NCBI GenBank assembly: GCA_045545665.1
Contig: JAZQBL010000037.1
Location: 1-64,000 of the forward strand
Direction of reading: 5' to 3'
Length of the DNA stretch: 64,000 nt
From: RGIG7213 sp045545665
Lineage (GTDB): Bacteria; Bacillota; Clostridia; Oscillospirales; CAG-272
Of this stretch, positions 40,014-49,175 are shown in pieces. The notes below the pieces were generated by a model. That model was not told where the DNA came from. It ran no database searches and saw nothing but the letters and a program-made list of their open reading frames with translations. The translations under genes were made by a program, and so were the position numbers. Position 1 is the first letter of the stretch. Each line of letters opens with the position of its first letter.

Positions 40014-41126
40014 TTAGTGGATTATGCAAGCTTCGGTATCTTTATCGAAGATGTGCATTCTCGTAACGTCAAATGCAACCTTGATCGTATCGCCTGCTCT
40101 CGCCTGTGAACGTGAGGAAACACGTGCAATGAGGTTCTGTTCGCCTGTCTTGATGTAGAGATAGATCTCAGAACCCATAAGCTCTGTAACTTCAACGTAT
40201 GTATCAATTGCAGATTCAGCAAACTGAGAAATGTACATAGGCTCATCGTGGATACACTCAGGACGGATACCAACGATAACTTCCTTACCGATGTAATCCT
40301 TGAGTTCGGGAGCGTTTGCCTTTTCTGCAGGAAGCTTCATCTTGTTGCCCTGGAATTCAACGTAAACGTCGTTGCCTTCCTTTGTAAGGGTAGCGTCGAT
40401 AAAGTTCATCTGAGGTGTGCCGATAAATCCTGCAACGAATACTCTGTTGGGCTTATCGTAGAGGTTTTGAGGTGTATCAACCTGCTGGATCTTACCGTCC
40501 TTCATAACAACGATACGTGTAGCCATCGTCATAGCCTCGACCTGGTCGTGCGTAACGTATACGAACGTTGTTTCGAGTTTCTTGTGGAGCTTTGTAAGCT
40601 CGGAACGCATGGCAGCACGGAGCTTAGCGTCAAGGTTTGAAAGCGGTTCGTCCAAAAGGAAGACCTTAGGATTACGGACTATAGCACGGCCGAGTGCAAC
40701 ACGCTGCTTCTGACCACCGGAAAGAGCCTTAGGACGTCTGTCAAGCAAGTGCTCAATATCAAGTATACGTGCAGCTTCTTCAACTCTGCGCTTTATTTCA
40801 GCCTTGGGAGTTTTACGGAGCTTAAGACCGAAAGACATATTTTCAAATACAGTCATATGAGGATACAAAGCATAGTTCTGGAACACCATTGCTATGTCTC
40901 TGTCCTTGGGAGCTACGTCGTTAACGAGCTTGTCACCGATGAACAGTTCACCGTCTGTGATCTCTTCAAGACCTGCGATCATACGAAGTGTTGTGGACTT
41001 ACCGCAACCCGAAGGACCGACAAAGATTATAAATTCTTTATCCTTAACTTCAAGACAGAAATCGGAAACAGCTTCAACGCCGCCCGGATATCTTTTGTAA
41101 ATGTGCTTAAGGGATAAGCTTGCCAT
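40014..41126 (-). CDS. MsmX/UgpC-type ABC transporter ATPase for sugar import
   Basis: 370 residues. Walker A GPSGCGKSTTLRMIAGLEEI, Q-loop QNYALYPHMTVFENMSFGLK, signature LSGGQKQRVALGRAI, Walker B VFLLDEPLSNLDAKLR, H-loop YVTHDQVEAMT. The C-terminal TOBE/MalK regulatory domain begins near residue 240. In Firmicutes one such ATPase can energise many sugar importers whose operons lack an ATPase. It stands alone here with a palindromic operator-like site upstream, which fits that shared role. Confidence 0.94.
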   Translation of the reverse strand: MASLSLKHIYKRYPGGVEAVSDFCLEVKDKEFIIFVGPSGCGKSTTLRMIAGLEEITDGELFIGDKLVNDVAPKDRDIAMVFQNYALYPHMTVFENMSFGLKLRKTPKAEIKRRVEEAARILDIEHLLDRRPKALSGGQKQRVALGRAIVRNPKVFLLDEPLSNLDAKLRAAMRSELTKLHKKLETTFVYVTHDQVEAMTMATRIVVMKDGKIQQVDTPQNLYDKPNRVFVAGFIGTPQMNFIDATLTKEGNDVYVEFQGNKMKLPAEKANAPELKDYIGKEVIVGIRPECIHDEPMYISQFAESAIDTYVEVTELMGSEIYLYIKTGEQNLIARVSSRSQARAGDTIKVAFDVTRMHIFDKDTEACIIH

Positions 41127-41282
41127 TATAAAATCTCCTTTTATCTTTTGAAATATTCTTTTTTTGATTAAAATGTACCGTAAAAATACGCAAGTACATC
41201 TTTATATATTCTGACATCAATGATTATATCAAAAATATATGAACTTTTAAAGACGTTTATTCAACAAATTTTACGCTTTTCA

Positions 41283-41301
41283 TTTGTGCAATTTGCACAA
41301 A
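41283..41301. promoter_or_regulatory. 19-bp palindromic operator-like site
   Basis: TTTGTGCAATTTGCACAAA is a perfect palindrome about the central T, of LacI-family operator size. It lies between tex and the ABC ATPase gene, upstream of a weak minus-strand promoter whose -10 TATAAT lies near 41225. A near match occurs at 49010-49028. Confidence 0.6.
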
Positions 41302-41364
41302 CATTTTTAATCTCGTTTTTAATCAAAATTCGTTAAACAAAGTATTTTTTAATATATTAAAATA

Positions 41365-43527
41365 TTATTTTTTCGGTTTCTTCATGGTAAGGGATATTCT
41401 CTTGCGCTGAACGTTCACTTCAAGCACCCACACCGTGACCTGATCGCCTACGGAAACAGCCTCGGACGGATGCTTTATAAACTTATCGGAAAGCTGTGAA
41501 ATATGGACAAGTCCGTCCTGGTGAACGCCGATATCAACAAACGCACCGAAATCTATTACGTTACGTACGACGCCCGTAAGCTCCATACCGGGCTTCAAGT
41601 CAGCCATATCGAGAATATCCTCGCGGAGGATAGGTGCGGGAAAATCGTCTCTTACGTCACGTCCCGGCTTCTGAAGCTCTTTTACGATATCGTCAAGCGT
41701 GGGAGCACCGATGCCGAGTTCCTCGCAAAGCTGTGCTTTGTTCGCCTTTTTGATCTTCTCACCGAGTAAAACGAGGTTGCCCTCTTTTACGTCGTCGTCT
41801 GTATATCCGAATTTTTCAAGGAGCTGTTTTGCAGCTTTATACGATTCGGGGTGTACACCCGTATTATCGAGTATTTCGTCACTGCCCGATACACGCAGAA
41901 ATCCCGCACACTGCTCGTATGCCTTTGCACCTATACGCGGAACCTTGAGAAGCTCTGCCCTGTTTTCGAACTCTCCGTTTTCCTCACGGTATTTTACAAT
42001 ATTTTTAGCCGACGTTGCATTGATACCCGCAATATACGAAAGGAGCGAATGAGATGCTGTATTAAGATCAATACCGACGGAGTTTACACAGTCCTCAACG
42101 ACACCGCTGAGTGCTTCGTCAAGTCTTGCAGGCTTCATATCGTGCTGATACTGTCCGACGCCTATGGACTTGGGATCTATTTTTACAAGCTCCGCAAGAG
42201 GATCCTGCAATCTTCTTGCTATTGATACAGCACTTCTTTGCGTAACGTCAAAGTCGGGAAATTCTTCTGCGGCAAGCTTTGATGCCGAGTAGACGGATGC
42301 CCCCGCCTCGCTTACCATTATGTACTTACATCCGCAGTCCATTTCCTTTAAGAGTCCCGAAATAAATATTTCGGATTCTTTTGAAGCTGTGCCGTTGCCT
42401 ATTGCAACAACGTCAACGCCGTACTTCTTTATCAGCTTCTTTACTATGGTTTTTGCTTCCTCTATGCGGTATTCCTGTTTCATCGTGGGATATATAACCG
42501 CCGTATCAAGCACCTTACCCGTTTTATCGACTACCGCAAGCTTACAGCCGGTACGGTATCCGGGGTCGAGTCCGAGCGTTGTTTTGCCTTTGAGAGGGGG
42601 TGACATAAGCAGATTTTTGAGGTTTTCGGAGAAAAGCTTTATTGCCCCTTCACTTGCAACGTCGAAAAGGTCTGCCCTTATTTCTCTTTCGATTGACGGT
42701 GCTATAAGTCTTTCGTAACCGTCCGTTACAGCGGACACGATGTACTCGTACGCTTCGCTGTTTTTATTCGTTACGACCTGTGAAAGAATGAGATCTATCA
42801 CCGTTTCTTTTGATATATCAATGCTTACCTTCAAGAACTCGTCCTTTTCGCCTCTGTTTATGGCAAGGACACGGTGATGCGGTATTTTGCTTACCTTTTC
42901 GGAATATTCGTAATACATTTCGTATACGCTTTCCTCGTCCTTTGCCTTTGTTGTTGTGATAAGTCCCGTATCGTAGGTGAGCTTTCTTATATCCTTACGG
43001 AGGTTTGCATCGTCCGAAACGTCCTCGGCGATAATATCAAGAGCACCTGCAAGCGCTTCTTCCGCTGTATTTACTTCTTTTTCTTCGTTTACGTATTCTT
43101 CGGCAAGCTTTGCAATGGGAGTGTCATACTTGTCCTTTTGTTCAAATATGAGCTGTGCCAAAGGCTCAAGCCCCTTTTCTCTTGCAACGGATGCTCTTGT
43201 TTTACGCTTGGGCTTGAAGGGTCTGTAAATGTCCTCAACCTCTGTAAGTATCTGCGCTTTGTCGAGAGCTTCAACTATTTCGTCGGTGAGTTTGCCCTGT
43301 TCTTCTATTGAAGAGCGCACCTCTTCCTTTCTCTTTTCAAGATTACGCAAATAATTGAGTCTGTCGAAAAGATCTCTCAAAACAGTATCGTCAAGCGAGC
43401 CTGTTACCTCTTTTCTGTAACGGGCAATAAAAGGTATGGTATTTCCGGCATCTATAAGCTCGACCGTGTTTACCACCTGTGTTTCTTTAAGGTTAAATTC
43501 TTCCGCTATTTTCTTTAAAATATCCAT
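41365..43527 (-). CDS. tex: Tex-family RNA-binding protein
   Basis: 720 residues, the usual length. It starts MDILKKIAEEFNLKETQVVN. The YqgF-like RNase H fold is seen in TTLGLDPGYRTGCKLAVVDK, helix-hairpin-helix segments in VGIDLNTASHSLLSYIAGIN and LLKVPRIGAKAYEQCAGFLR, and a C-terminal S1 domain from about residue 645 (GMELTGVVRNVIDFGAFVDI, then GVHQDGLVHISQLS). Tex binds nucleic acid and affects transcription and translation fitness. It lies 12 nt downstream of rsuA. Confidence 0.96.
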   Translation of the reverse strand: MDILKKIAEEFNLKETQVVNTVELIDAGNTIPFIARYRKEVTGSLDDTVLRDLFDRLNYLRNLEKRKEEVRSSIEEQGKLTDEIVEALDKAQILTEVEDIYRPFKPKRKTRASVAREKGLEPLAQLIFEQKDKYDTPIAKLAEEYVNEEKEVNTAEEALAGALDIIAEDVSDDANLRKDIRKLTYDTGLITTTKAKDEESVYEMYYEYSEKVSKIPHHRVLAINRGEKDEFLKVSIDISKETVIDLILSQVVTNKNSEAYEYIVSAVTDGYERLIAPSIEREIRADLFDVASEGAIKLFSENLKNLLMSPPLKGKTTLGLDPGYRTGCKLAVVDKTGKVLDTAVIYPTMKQEYRIEEAKTIVKKLIKKYGVDVVAIGNGTASKESEIFISGLLKEMDCGCKYIMVSEAGASVYSASKLAAEEFPDFDVTQRSAVSIARRLQDPLAELVKIDPKSIGVGQYQHDMKPARLDEALSGVVEDCVNSVGIDLNTASHSLLSYIAGINATSAKNIVKYREENGEFENRAELLKVPRIGAKAYEQCAGFLRVSGSDEILDNTGVHPESYKAAKQLLEKFGYTDDDVKEGNLVLLGEKIKKANKAQLCEELGIGAPTLDDIVKELQKPGRDVRDDFPAPILREDILDMADLKPGMELTGVVRNVIDFGAFVDIGVHQDGLVHISQLSDKFIKHPSEAVSVGDQVTVWVLEVNVQRKRISLTMKKPKK

Positions 43528-43539
43528 ATTATCTCCGTT

Positions 43540-44244
43540 TTACTTTTTCTGTGTAAAGCTGTTTATTTCGTCGTCCGTAAGATATCTGAAGGCGCCTTCT
43601 TCAAGCTCACCGTCAAGCGATATATCTCCGAACGTAAGTCTTTTAAGTGACGTTATTTTGTTTCCACACGCGCCGAACATACGCTTTATCTGGTGATATT
43701 TTCCTTCTTTCAGAGTGATAACACCGCTTTTGTCCGTTTCTTTGACGATTCCGCACGGCATCGTCGTATATCCGTCCGCAAGCGTTATTCCCTCTTCCAT
43801 TTTGCGTACGTCCTCCTCTGTGAGTGGATCTGCACATTCGTATGCATAGCTTTTTTCGACGTGGCTTTTCGGCGCCAACGCTCTGTGAGATGAAGCGCCG
43901 TCGTTCGTTATTATCATAAGCCCCGTCGTATCCTTATCAAGTCTGCCCGACGGAAATACATTACATTTTACAATGTTTTCGGGCAAAAGCTCAAGAACTG
44001 TATGCTCACCGGGTTCATCCGAGGAGCTTACGTAGCCTTTGGGCTTATTGAGCATTATATAAACGTACTTGCTGTATCCGACGGGAACACCGTCAAAAGT
44101 TACCGCATCTTCGTTTTCGTTTATATGTACGGCAGGGTCTGATACGACCTTACCGTTTACGCTTATACGTCCTCGCTTTGCAGCGGCGGCACATTCTTTT
44201 CTTGAAAGGAGTCCCGCGTGGGTAAAAAACTTATCAAGTCTCAT
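43540..44244 (-). CDS. RsuA-family 16S rRNA pseudouridine synthase
   Basis: 234 residues from ATG 44244. The N-terminal S4 RNA-binding domain is MRLDKFFTHAGLLSRKECAA, then KRGRISVNGKVV. The catalytic motif is GRLDKDTTGLMIIT with the essential Asp, and KYHQIKRMFGACGN is near the C-terminus. The family isomerises a uridine in rRNA. There is no independent ribosome site: the ATG overlaps the stop of a 32-residue membrane peptide gene (TAATG), so it is probably translated by coupling. Confidence 0.93.
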   Translation of the reverse strand: MRLDKFFTHAGLLSRKECAAAAKRGRISVNGKVVSDPAVHINENEDAVTFDGVPVGYSKYVYIMLNKPKGYVSSSDEPGEHTVLELLPENIVKCNVFPSGRLDKDTTGLMIITNDGASSHRALAPKSHVEKSYAYECADPLTEEDVRKMEEGITLADGYTTMPCGIVKETDKSGVITLKEGKYHQIKRMFGACGNKITSLKRLTFGDISLDGELEEGAFRYLTDDEINSFTQKK

Positions 44245-44342
44245 TACAAACAAATTGCGATATAGAGTGTAAGCCCTGCCGCAATACCGAGCAGTGTACC
44301 GAAAACAAGGCCTATCGCAAACCTCACAAAAAAACTTTTCAC
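44244..44342 (-). CDS. 32-residue single-helix membrane peptide
   Basis: GTG at 44342 has GGGGTGAT just upstream. The product has a short basic start (MKSFFVRFAIG) and one long hydrophobic helix (LVFGTLLGIAAGLTLYIAI). Its TAA shares bases with the rsuA-type ATG. The arrangement argues that it is translated and drives rsuA translation. Function unknown. Confidence 0.65.
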   Translation of the reverse strand: MKSFFVRFAIGLVFGTLLGIAAGLTLYIAICL

Positions 44343-44455
44343 CGTATCACCCCGTTTATATTACTTTACAATATTATTGGGCAATACTTTATTATTTTAT
44401 CACACCGATATTTTTTTGTCAATATTTTTCTTGACGATAGAATTTAAAAGGATAT

Positions 44456-44516
44456 TAATATTAAGAAAATCTTAATATTATCCCCTCTTTGATTTTAATT
44501 ACTTATATGATATAAT
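44456..44516 (+). promoter_or_regulatory. Two-component operon promoter with 25-bp palindrome
   Basis: TAATATTAAGA (44456-44466) and TCTTAATATTA (44470-44480) form a perfect inverted repeat with a 3-bp centre. Eight bases on is TTTGAT (44488-44493), then a 17-nt spacer and TATAAT (44511-44516). It is well placed for autoregulation by the response regulator. Confidence 0.72.
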
Positions 44517-44547
44517 CAGATCAACGAAATCGAAAGGCAAACAAAAA

Positions 44548-45246
44548 ATGTATAATATACTTATATGTGACGATGAGCGTGATATCGTAAACGCCCTCAA
44601 AATATATTTATCCGATCCCGAATACAGAATACTTGAAGCGTATAACGGACAAGATGCCGTGCAGATAGTAAAAAGCGAAAATATCCATCTCGTTTTGCTT
44701 GATATAATGATGCCCGTGCTCGACGGCATAACTGCAATGTCCGAAATAAGAAAAACAAGTAACGTGCCGATAATTCTGCTTTCTGCCAAAAGCGAGGACT
44801 GCGACAAGATACTCGGCTTGAATCTTGGTGCGGACGATTATATAACGAAGCCGTTCAACCCCGTCGAGGTAACGGCAAGGGTAAACTCACAGATAAGGCG
44901 GTACGTACGTTTCGGCGGAAACGTATCAAATCAGAACGTCATCTCCTGCGGCGGCATTGAGCTTGACGACGAGCAAAAGAAGGTGACGTGCGACGGGGAT
45001 GAGGTATGTCTTACGCCGCTTGAATACGAAATACTCAAGCTTCTTATGCAGTCTCCCGGCAAGGTCTTTTCACCGAAAGAAATATACAAGACCGTCTGGG
45101 GCGGTGTATACGACGGATGCGACAACACGGTTGCCGTTCACATCCGCCATATCCGTGAAAAAACGGAAATAGACCCTGCAGAACCGAGATACATAAAAGT
45201 CGTCTGGGGACAAGGTTATAAGTTCGAAAAGGAGAAAGCGAAATGA
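44548..45246 (+). CDS. OmpR/VanR-family response regulator
   Basis: 232 residues. The receiver domain (1-118) has acidic pocket DDE near residue 8 (ICDDERDIVNALKIYL), phospho-acceptor Asp in LVLLDIMMPVLDGI, and the Lys in NLGADDYITKPFNPVEVTAR. The C-terminal winged helix (about 130-230) has LTPLEYEILKLLMQSPGKVF and NTVAVHIRHIREKTEIDPAE. It overlaps the kinase gene by 4 nt. Confidence 0.96.
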   Translation: MYNILICDDERDIVNALKIYLSDPEYRILEAYNGQDAVQIVKSENIHLVLLDIMMPVLDGITAMSEIRKTSNVPIILLSAKSEDCDKILGLNLGADDYITKPFNPVEVTARVNSQIRRYVRFGGNVSNQNVISCGGIELDDEQKKVTCDGDEVCLTPLEYEILKLLMQSPGKVFSPKEIYKTVWGGVYDGCDNTVAVHIRHIREKTEIDPAEPRYIKVVWGQGYKFEKEKAK

Positions 45247-47183
45247 AAGAGCTTACCTCGCGAGCCTGGTTAAAGGTAAGTGCATTTATTCTTACCGTTA
45301 TCTTTATTCTTTTGAGCTGCGGCGGTGTTGTCGCCGTCTACTGTGCCATAGCGACAGGAATATACACAACTCCGCAAGACAGTTATAAGGATGCCTGGTT
45401 CAACTCAATGATCCACAACGATATGTCAGACGTAATGCTGCTTTACGCAAACGGCGAAGATAATATATACGCCCCGATAAGGTCTGAAAACATATCTTAC
45501 TTTGAGATAAAAGACCATACCGCAGGTGAAATATTAAGCAGTTACGGAGAAAAAGATCCGTCATCAAGGCTCTTCAAAGGAAACTATCTTTTAAGAACCG
45601 TATACGACAGCTACTCCAAAATGTATTTTAACGAAATTTATCGAGTAGACACGTTCGGTTCGGAACCTGCTGAAAACGAAAAATATCTTTCCGTATCTCT
45701 CTCTTTATTATCTCCCCTTACAGCAAACGATAAATATTCATTAATCGGCGGATTTGTCGATATAGCTTACAGCGTACGGTACGCACTGTTTCCGCTGACA
45801 GTCTTTTGTCTTATATGCTCCGTTATAGGGTTCGTATATCTTATGTACGCATCGGGCAGGCAAAGAGGGACGTCCGAAATAAGGCCCGGTTTCGGCGTAA
45901 AGATACCGTTTGACTTATTTTTGGTGTTCGTTGTCGGTGTATTTATTTTTGCTTTGTATCTTTTGGGAGAGATCGGGCTGCTCAGAGAACCGCAGGACGC
46001 CGTCATACTCGTTATCTATATAACAGCCGGTATATCCACCCTGCTCGGTCTGTGTATGAGCGTTGCGGCAAGAATTAAAATGAACACGCTGTTTAAAAAC
46101 ACTGTTATATATATTATAATACATTTCATATACCGTGTTTTCAGAAAAATATTCAGCATTTTAAAGACCTTTACGCTTAATTTAAACCTGTTCATACGCA
46201 CCGTAGGTGTACTTGCCGTCGTTTTCTTTGCCGATCTTTTACTGACTATTATTTTCAGAGAAAGTTTTATCACCGTATTTTTATGGTTCTTACTTAAATT
46301 TTGCGAAGCTTTCGTCATTTTATTCTGCGTTTTTATGTTCAACAGACTTTCACGCGGTGCACACACGCTTGCAAACGGCAATCTTTCAGAAAAGATCGAC
46401 ACGTCAAATTTGATACTCGATTTTAAAAAGCACGCAAACGACTTAAACAGCATAGCCGACGGAATGGAAACGGCTGTAAATGAACGGCTCAAAAGCGAAA
46501 GAATGAAAACGGAGCTTATAACGAATGTGTCCCACGATATAAAAACACCGCTTACGTCTATCATAAATTACTCCGATCTTATATCAAAGGAAAAAACGGA
46601 AAACGAAAAAATAACGGAATATTCCACAGTTCTTCAAAGACAGTCGCAAAGGCTGAAGCGGCTTATAGAAGATCTTGTCGAAGCTTCAAAGGCATCGACA
46701 GGCAACCTTGAAATGAAGCTTGCGCCGATGTCGGCAAACGTATTTGTTAATCAAGCCCTTGCAGAATACCGTGACAGACTTGAAGAAAGATCCCTTACTT
46801 TAATTTCATCCGTGACAAAAACGCCGACGACCGTGCTGTGCGACGGAAAACGCATCTGGCGCATCTTCGACAATCTGATGAACAACATCTGCAAGTATTC
46901 ACAACCGAATACACGTGTGTATATATCACTTGAAAACACAGGCTCTTTTGCACGTATAACATTCAAAAACACCTCAAAAGAAGCACTCAACATATCCCCC
47001 GACGAGCTTTTGGAGCGTTTTACCAGAGGTGACAGCTCACGTAACACCGAAGGCAACGGACTCGGTCTTTCCATAGCGCAAAGCCTCACCGAGCTTCAAG
47101 GAGGCAAAATGCACATTGTAACTGACGGAGACCTATTTAAAGCAATTTTAGATTTTCCTATTGTTCCCTCTGTCACCGCATAA
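45243..47183 (+). CDS. Multi-pass sensor histidine kinase
   Basis: 646 residues. The first membrane helix is at about 10-36, followed by an extracellular segment of about 130 residues. Five or so further hydrophobic helices lie between about 175 and 370, and then a HAMP-like linker (LANGNLSEKIDTSNLILDFK). The phospho-acceptor motif is TNVSHDIKTPLTSIINYSDL at about 430. The ATPase domain has FDNLMNNICKYSQPN (N box) and GNGLGLSIAQSLTELQGG (G2). It is VanS/PhoR-like in the catalytic part. The mixed extracellular plus multi-helix sensor suggests an envelope signal. Confidence 0.93.
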   Translation: MKELTSRAWLKVSAFILTVIFILLSCGGVVAVYCAIATGIYTTPQDSYKDAWFNSMIHNDMSDVMLLYANGEDNIYAPIRSENISYFEIKDHTAGEILSSYGEKDPSSRLFKGNYLLRTVYDSYSKMYFNEIYRVDTFGSEPAENEKYLSVSLSLLSPLTANDKYSLIGGFVDIAYSVRYALFPLTVFCLICSVIGFVYLMYASGRQRGTSEIRPGFGVKIPFDLFLVFVVGVFIFALYLLGEIGLLREPQDAVILVIYITAGISTLLGLCMSVAARIKMNTLFKNTVIYIIIHFIYRVFRKIFSILKTFTLNLNLFIRTVGVLAVVFFADLLLTIIFRESFITVFLWFLLKFCEAFVILFCVFMFNRLSRGAHTLANGNLSEKIDTSNLILDFKKHANDLNSIADGMETAVNERLKSERMKTELITNVSHDIKTPLTSIINYSDLISKEKTENEKITEYSTVLQRQSQRLKRLIEDLVEASKASTGNLEMKLAPMSANVFVNQALAEYRDRLEERSLTLISSVTKTPTTVLCDGKRIWRIFDNLMNNICKYSQPNTRVYISLENTGSFARITFKNTSKEALNISPDELLERFTRGDSSRNTEGNGLGLSIAQSLTELQGGKMHIVTDGDLFKAILDFPIVPSVTA

Positions 47184-47226
47184 AAACATTATTGTTTAAA
47201 ATAATGCTCAAAGTTATCAAATTCAC

Positions 47227-47255
47227 TTGACAAAAACCTTACCGAAAGATATAAT
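47227..47255 (+). promoter_or_regulatory. Promoter of the paired lipoprotein genes
   Basis: TTGACA (47227-47232), a 17-nt spacer and TATAAT (47250-47255), before AAGGAG and TTG 47287. Confidence 0.88.
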
Positions 47256-47286
47256 GACATTGTAGAAAGTGTAAGGAGTATACAAA

Positions 47287-48099
47287 TTGAAAAGAAAATT
47301 TTTAGTTTTTTTGATTGCATCAGCGCTGTTACTTACCTCTTGCGGCAGTACATCCGATGGTCAGGATACACTTGACACATCTTCTGAAACAGAGGCAGTT
47401 ACTGATGCTGAAACGGAGGTCAAAATAGAACTCACATATTATATCAGATCGCCTTATAACACAGAAGAAACACAGCAAGGCGACGAGTACACATCACTGC
47501 AACAGGCTAAAGATGCAGCAGACAAGCTTTCCCACTTCGGATACGTTGTATTCGACTCCGAAGGTAAGCTTGCATATAACCCCTGTCCCTCGTTTGCAGC
47601 TGCAAAAATCCTTTACAACGCCAAGTTGGATGCCGATTATATGCGCGACAACAACTACATATACGGCGATGCAAACGTCAACCCCGCACTTGACAAAACA
47701 GAAAAGGTCGTTTCTTGCGACAGATACGTAGGCTGGGTGCTTTACGATGCAGGCTTCAACACAAAAAGACAGCCTTCCACAAAAGGTTACGCTCTTTACG
47801 GTACAAACACCATTGAAGATCTTTTGAAGCGTCTCGGCTTTGAGAAGATAACAGACGAAGATGAAGTTCAGGCAGGAGATATTATATTCGTCGGAAACAG
47901 TCAGAATATACCCGTCCCCCAAGACCTCAAGGATTATCCGAAGCATGTGTTCATCTGTGCCGGAAAAAGCAGCCGCAGAAACTTTTACAGATACGATGCA
48001 GGCTCCAACACAAGGATAAAATCAACACAGCCTTCAGTTGAGCCTCTTTCATCGACAGGTGCAGAATTTAGATTTGCATACAGACCAACTGATAAATGA
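47287..48099 (+). CDS. NlpC/P60-like lipoprotein, paralogue 1
   Basis: 270 residues from TTG 47287 with AAGGAG eight bases upstream. Lipobox LLLTSCGS, then a Ser/Thr/Glu linker. Residues about 50-100 form a small alpha/beta unit (YTSLQQAKDAADKLSHFGYV). Residues about 105-240 look like a papain-type NlpC/P60 domain: candidate nucleophile Cys in VVSCDRYVGWVLYDAGF (family pattern C-x-x-[FY]-V-x-W-x-L-x-x-A-G), and His in KHVFICAGKSS. The conserved YMRDNNYIYGDANVNPA lies between. Members cut peptide or amide bonds in cell walls or capture other substrates. It is followed 11 nt later by its paralogue. Confidence 0.75.
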   Translation: MKRKFLVFLIASALLLTSCGSTSDGQDTLDTSSETEAVTDAETEVKIELTYYIRSPYNTEETQQGDEYTSLQQAKDAADKLSHFGYVVFDSEGKLAYNPCPSFAAAKILYNAKLDADYMRDNNYIYGDANVNPALDKTEKVVSCDRYVGWVLYDAGFNTKRQPSTKGYALYGTNTIEDLLKRLGFEKITDEDEVQAGDIIFVGNSQNIPVPQDLKDYPKHVFICAGKSSRRNFYRYDAGSNTRIKSTQPSVEPLSSTGAEFRFAYRPTDK

Positions 48100-48109
48100 G
48101 GTGTATAAG

Positions 48110-48925
48110 ATGAAAAAATTATTTATTCTTTTGATTACCGGATGCCTGCTTTTGTCATCGTGCGGAGGCGCCGATTCTGATTCGACAGCTGCCGAAACGA
48201 CCGATATTGCAGAAGAAACAGTTCCCGAAACGGAACCGGAGGAAACTATTATGTATTACGTAACAACCCCCTACGGCGAAGAAGAAAACCGCATAGGTTC
48301 GTATGAATCGCTTGATGCAGCGAAAAAACAAGCCGATGATATGGTACGCTTCGGTTACGTCGTGTACGACTCAAAAGGCGAAGCCGTATACTGCCCCGCA
48401 GGCTCGATGAACGCTTCAAAGATTCTGTACCACGCAAAGGACATAGCAGATTATATGCGCGACAACAATTACACGTACGGTCACGCACAGATAAACCCTG
48501 CGATCTCAAAGGGTGACAGAAGATGCGAAAGACTCGCCTCCTGCGACAGATTCGTCGGTTGGGCTCTCTACGAAGCGGGATTTTCCGAAGGACAGCCCGA
48601 AAAGCACGGTCTTATGGCTGATCTTTGCCCCTTCTTGAGAAAGAACGGCTTTACGGAAATAACAGACAAAGACGAACTTTTGCCCGGTGACATAGTATAC
48701 GTCGGATACAAAGGCCAGCCCGAACCGTACGGTCACGTATTTATCTACGCCGGAGAAGCTTCCCGCAGAACCGACTACAGATACGACGCAGGAAGCGCAG
48801 ACCGTATAAAGTGTGCAGGTCAGTACGCTTCATATCGCGAATCGGGTCAACCTTTCAATCAGCCGCTTGAACTTTCAAGCACTGCCCTTTTCTGCATTGC
48901 ATACAGAGCGCCTGCTGACAAATAA
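48110..48925 (+). CDS. NlpC/P60-like lipoprotein, paralogue 2
   Basis: 271 residues from ATG 48110 with GAGGTG upstream. Same architecture as the preceding gene: lipobox LLLSSCGGA, an acidic Thr/Glu linker, the YESLDAAKKQADDMVRFGYV unit, ADYMRDNNYTYGHAQINPA, candidate nucleophile in LASCDRFVGWALYEAGF, and GHVFIYAGEASR. It arose by tandem duplication and has diverged mostly in the linker. Both are on one transcript next to the two-component system. Confidence 0.76.
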   Translation: MKKLFILLITGCLLLSSCGGADSDSTAAETTDIAEETVPETEPEETIMYYVTTPYGEEENRIGSYESLDAAKKQADDMVRFGYVVYDSKGEAVYCPAGSMNASKILYHAKDIADYMRDNNYTYGHAQINPAISKGDRRCERLASCDRFVGWALYEAGFSEGQPEKHGLMADLCPFLRKNGFTEITDKDELLPGDIVYVGYKGQPEPYGHVFIYAGEASRRTDYRYDAGSADRIKCAGQYASYRESGQPFNQPLELSSTALFCIAYRAPADK

Positions 48926-48931
48926 GATCAT

Positions 48932-48957
48932 AAGCCGCATTACGGTGCGGCTTTTTT
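48932..48957 (+). terminator. Terminator of the lipoprotein operon
   Basis: AAGCCGCA (48932-48939) pairs with TGCGGCTT (48946-48953), followed by TTTTTG. Confidence 0.92.
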
Positions 48958-49009
48958 TGTTGTTCCCGCCAATGTCAATTAACCATTTTTTGGCTGACTT
49001 CGCTGTATT

Positions 49010-49028
49010 TTTGTGCAAGTTGCATAAA
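49010..49028. promoter_or_regulatory. Second copy of the TTTGTGCAA palindrome
   Basis: TTTGTGCAAGTTGCATAAA differs from a perfect palindrome at one pair and matches the site at 41283. It lies 53 nt upstream of the -35 of the EF-G-like gene. A third half-site (TTTTGTGCAATTT) lies near 49126. Confidence 0.5.
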
Positions 49029-49080
49029 TTTTCGTTTAAAATTTCTACCAATCCGTCATTTTAAATAAACGCAAAACCTC

Positions 49081-49109
49081 TTGAATATCATCGGACAATA
49101 TAGTATAAT
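49081..49109 (+). promoter_or_regulatory. Promoter of the EF-G-like gene
   Basis: TTGAAT (49081-49086), a 17-nt spacer and TATAAT (49104-49109). Confidence 0.75.
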
Positions 49110-49175
49110 AAATCATACGAAAAATTTTGTGCAATTTATATTCTTTATTTTGCAAGAAAGGCAAGGTAACAACCG

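Noticed and set aside
44456..44480. Terminator for the rsuA-side genes
   Set aside because: The palindrome is pure A/T-rich with a 3-nt loop, lies upstream of both divergent units, and abuts the -35 box, so an operator is more likely.
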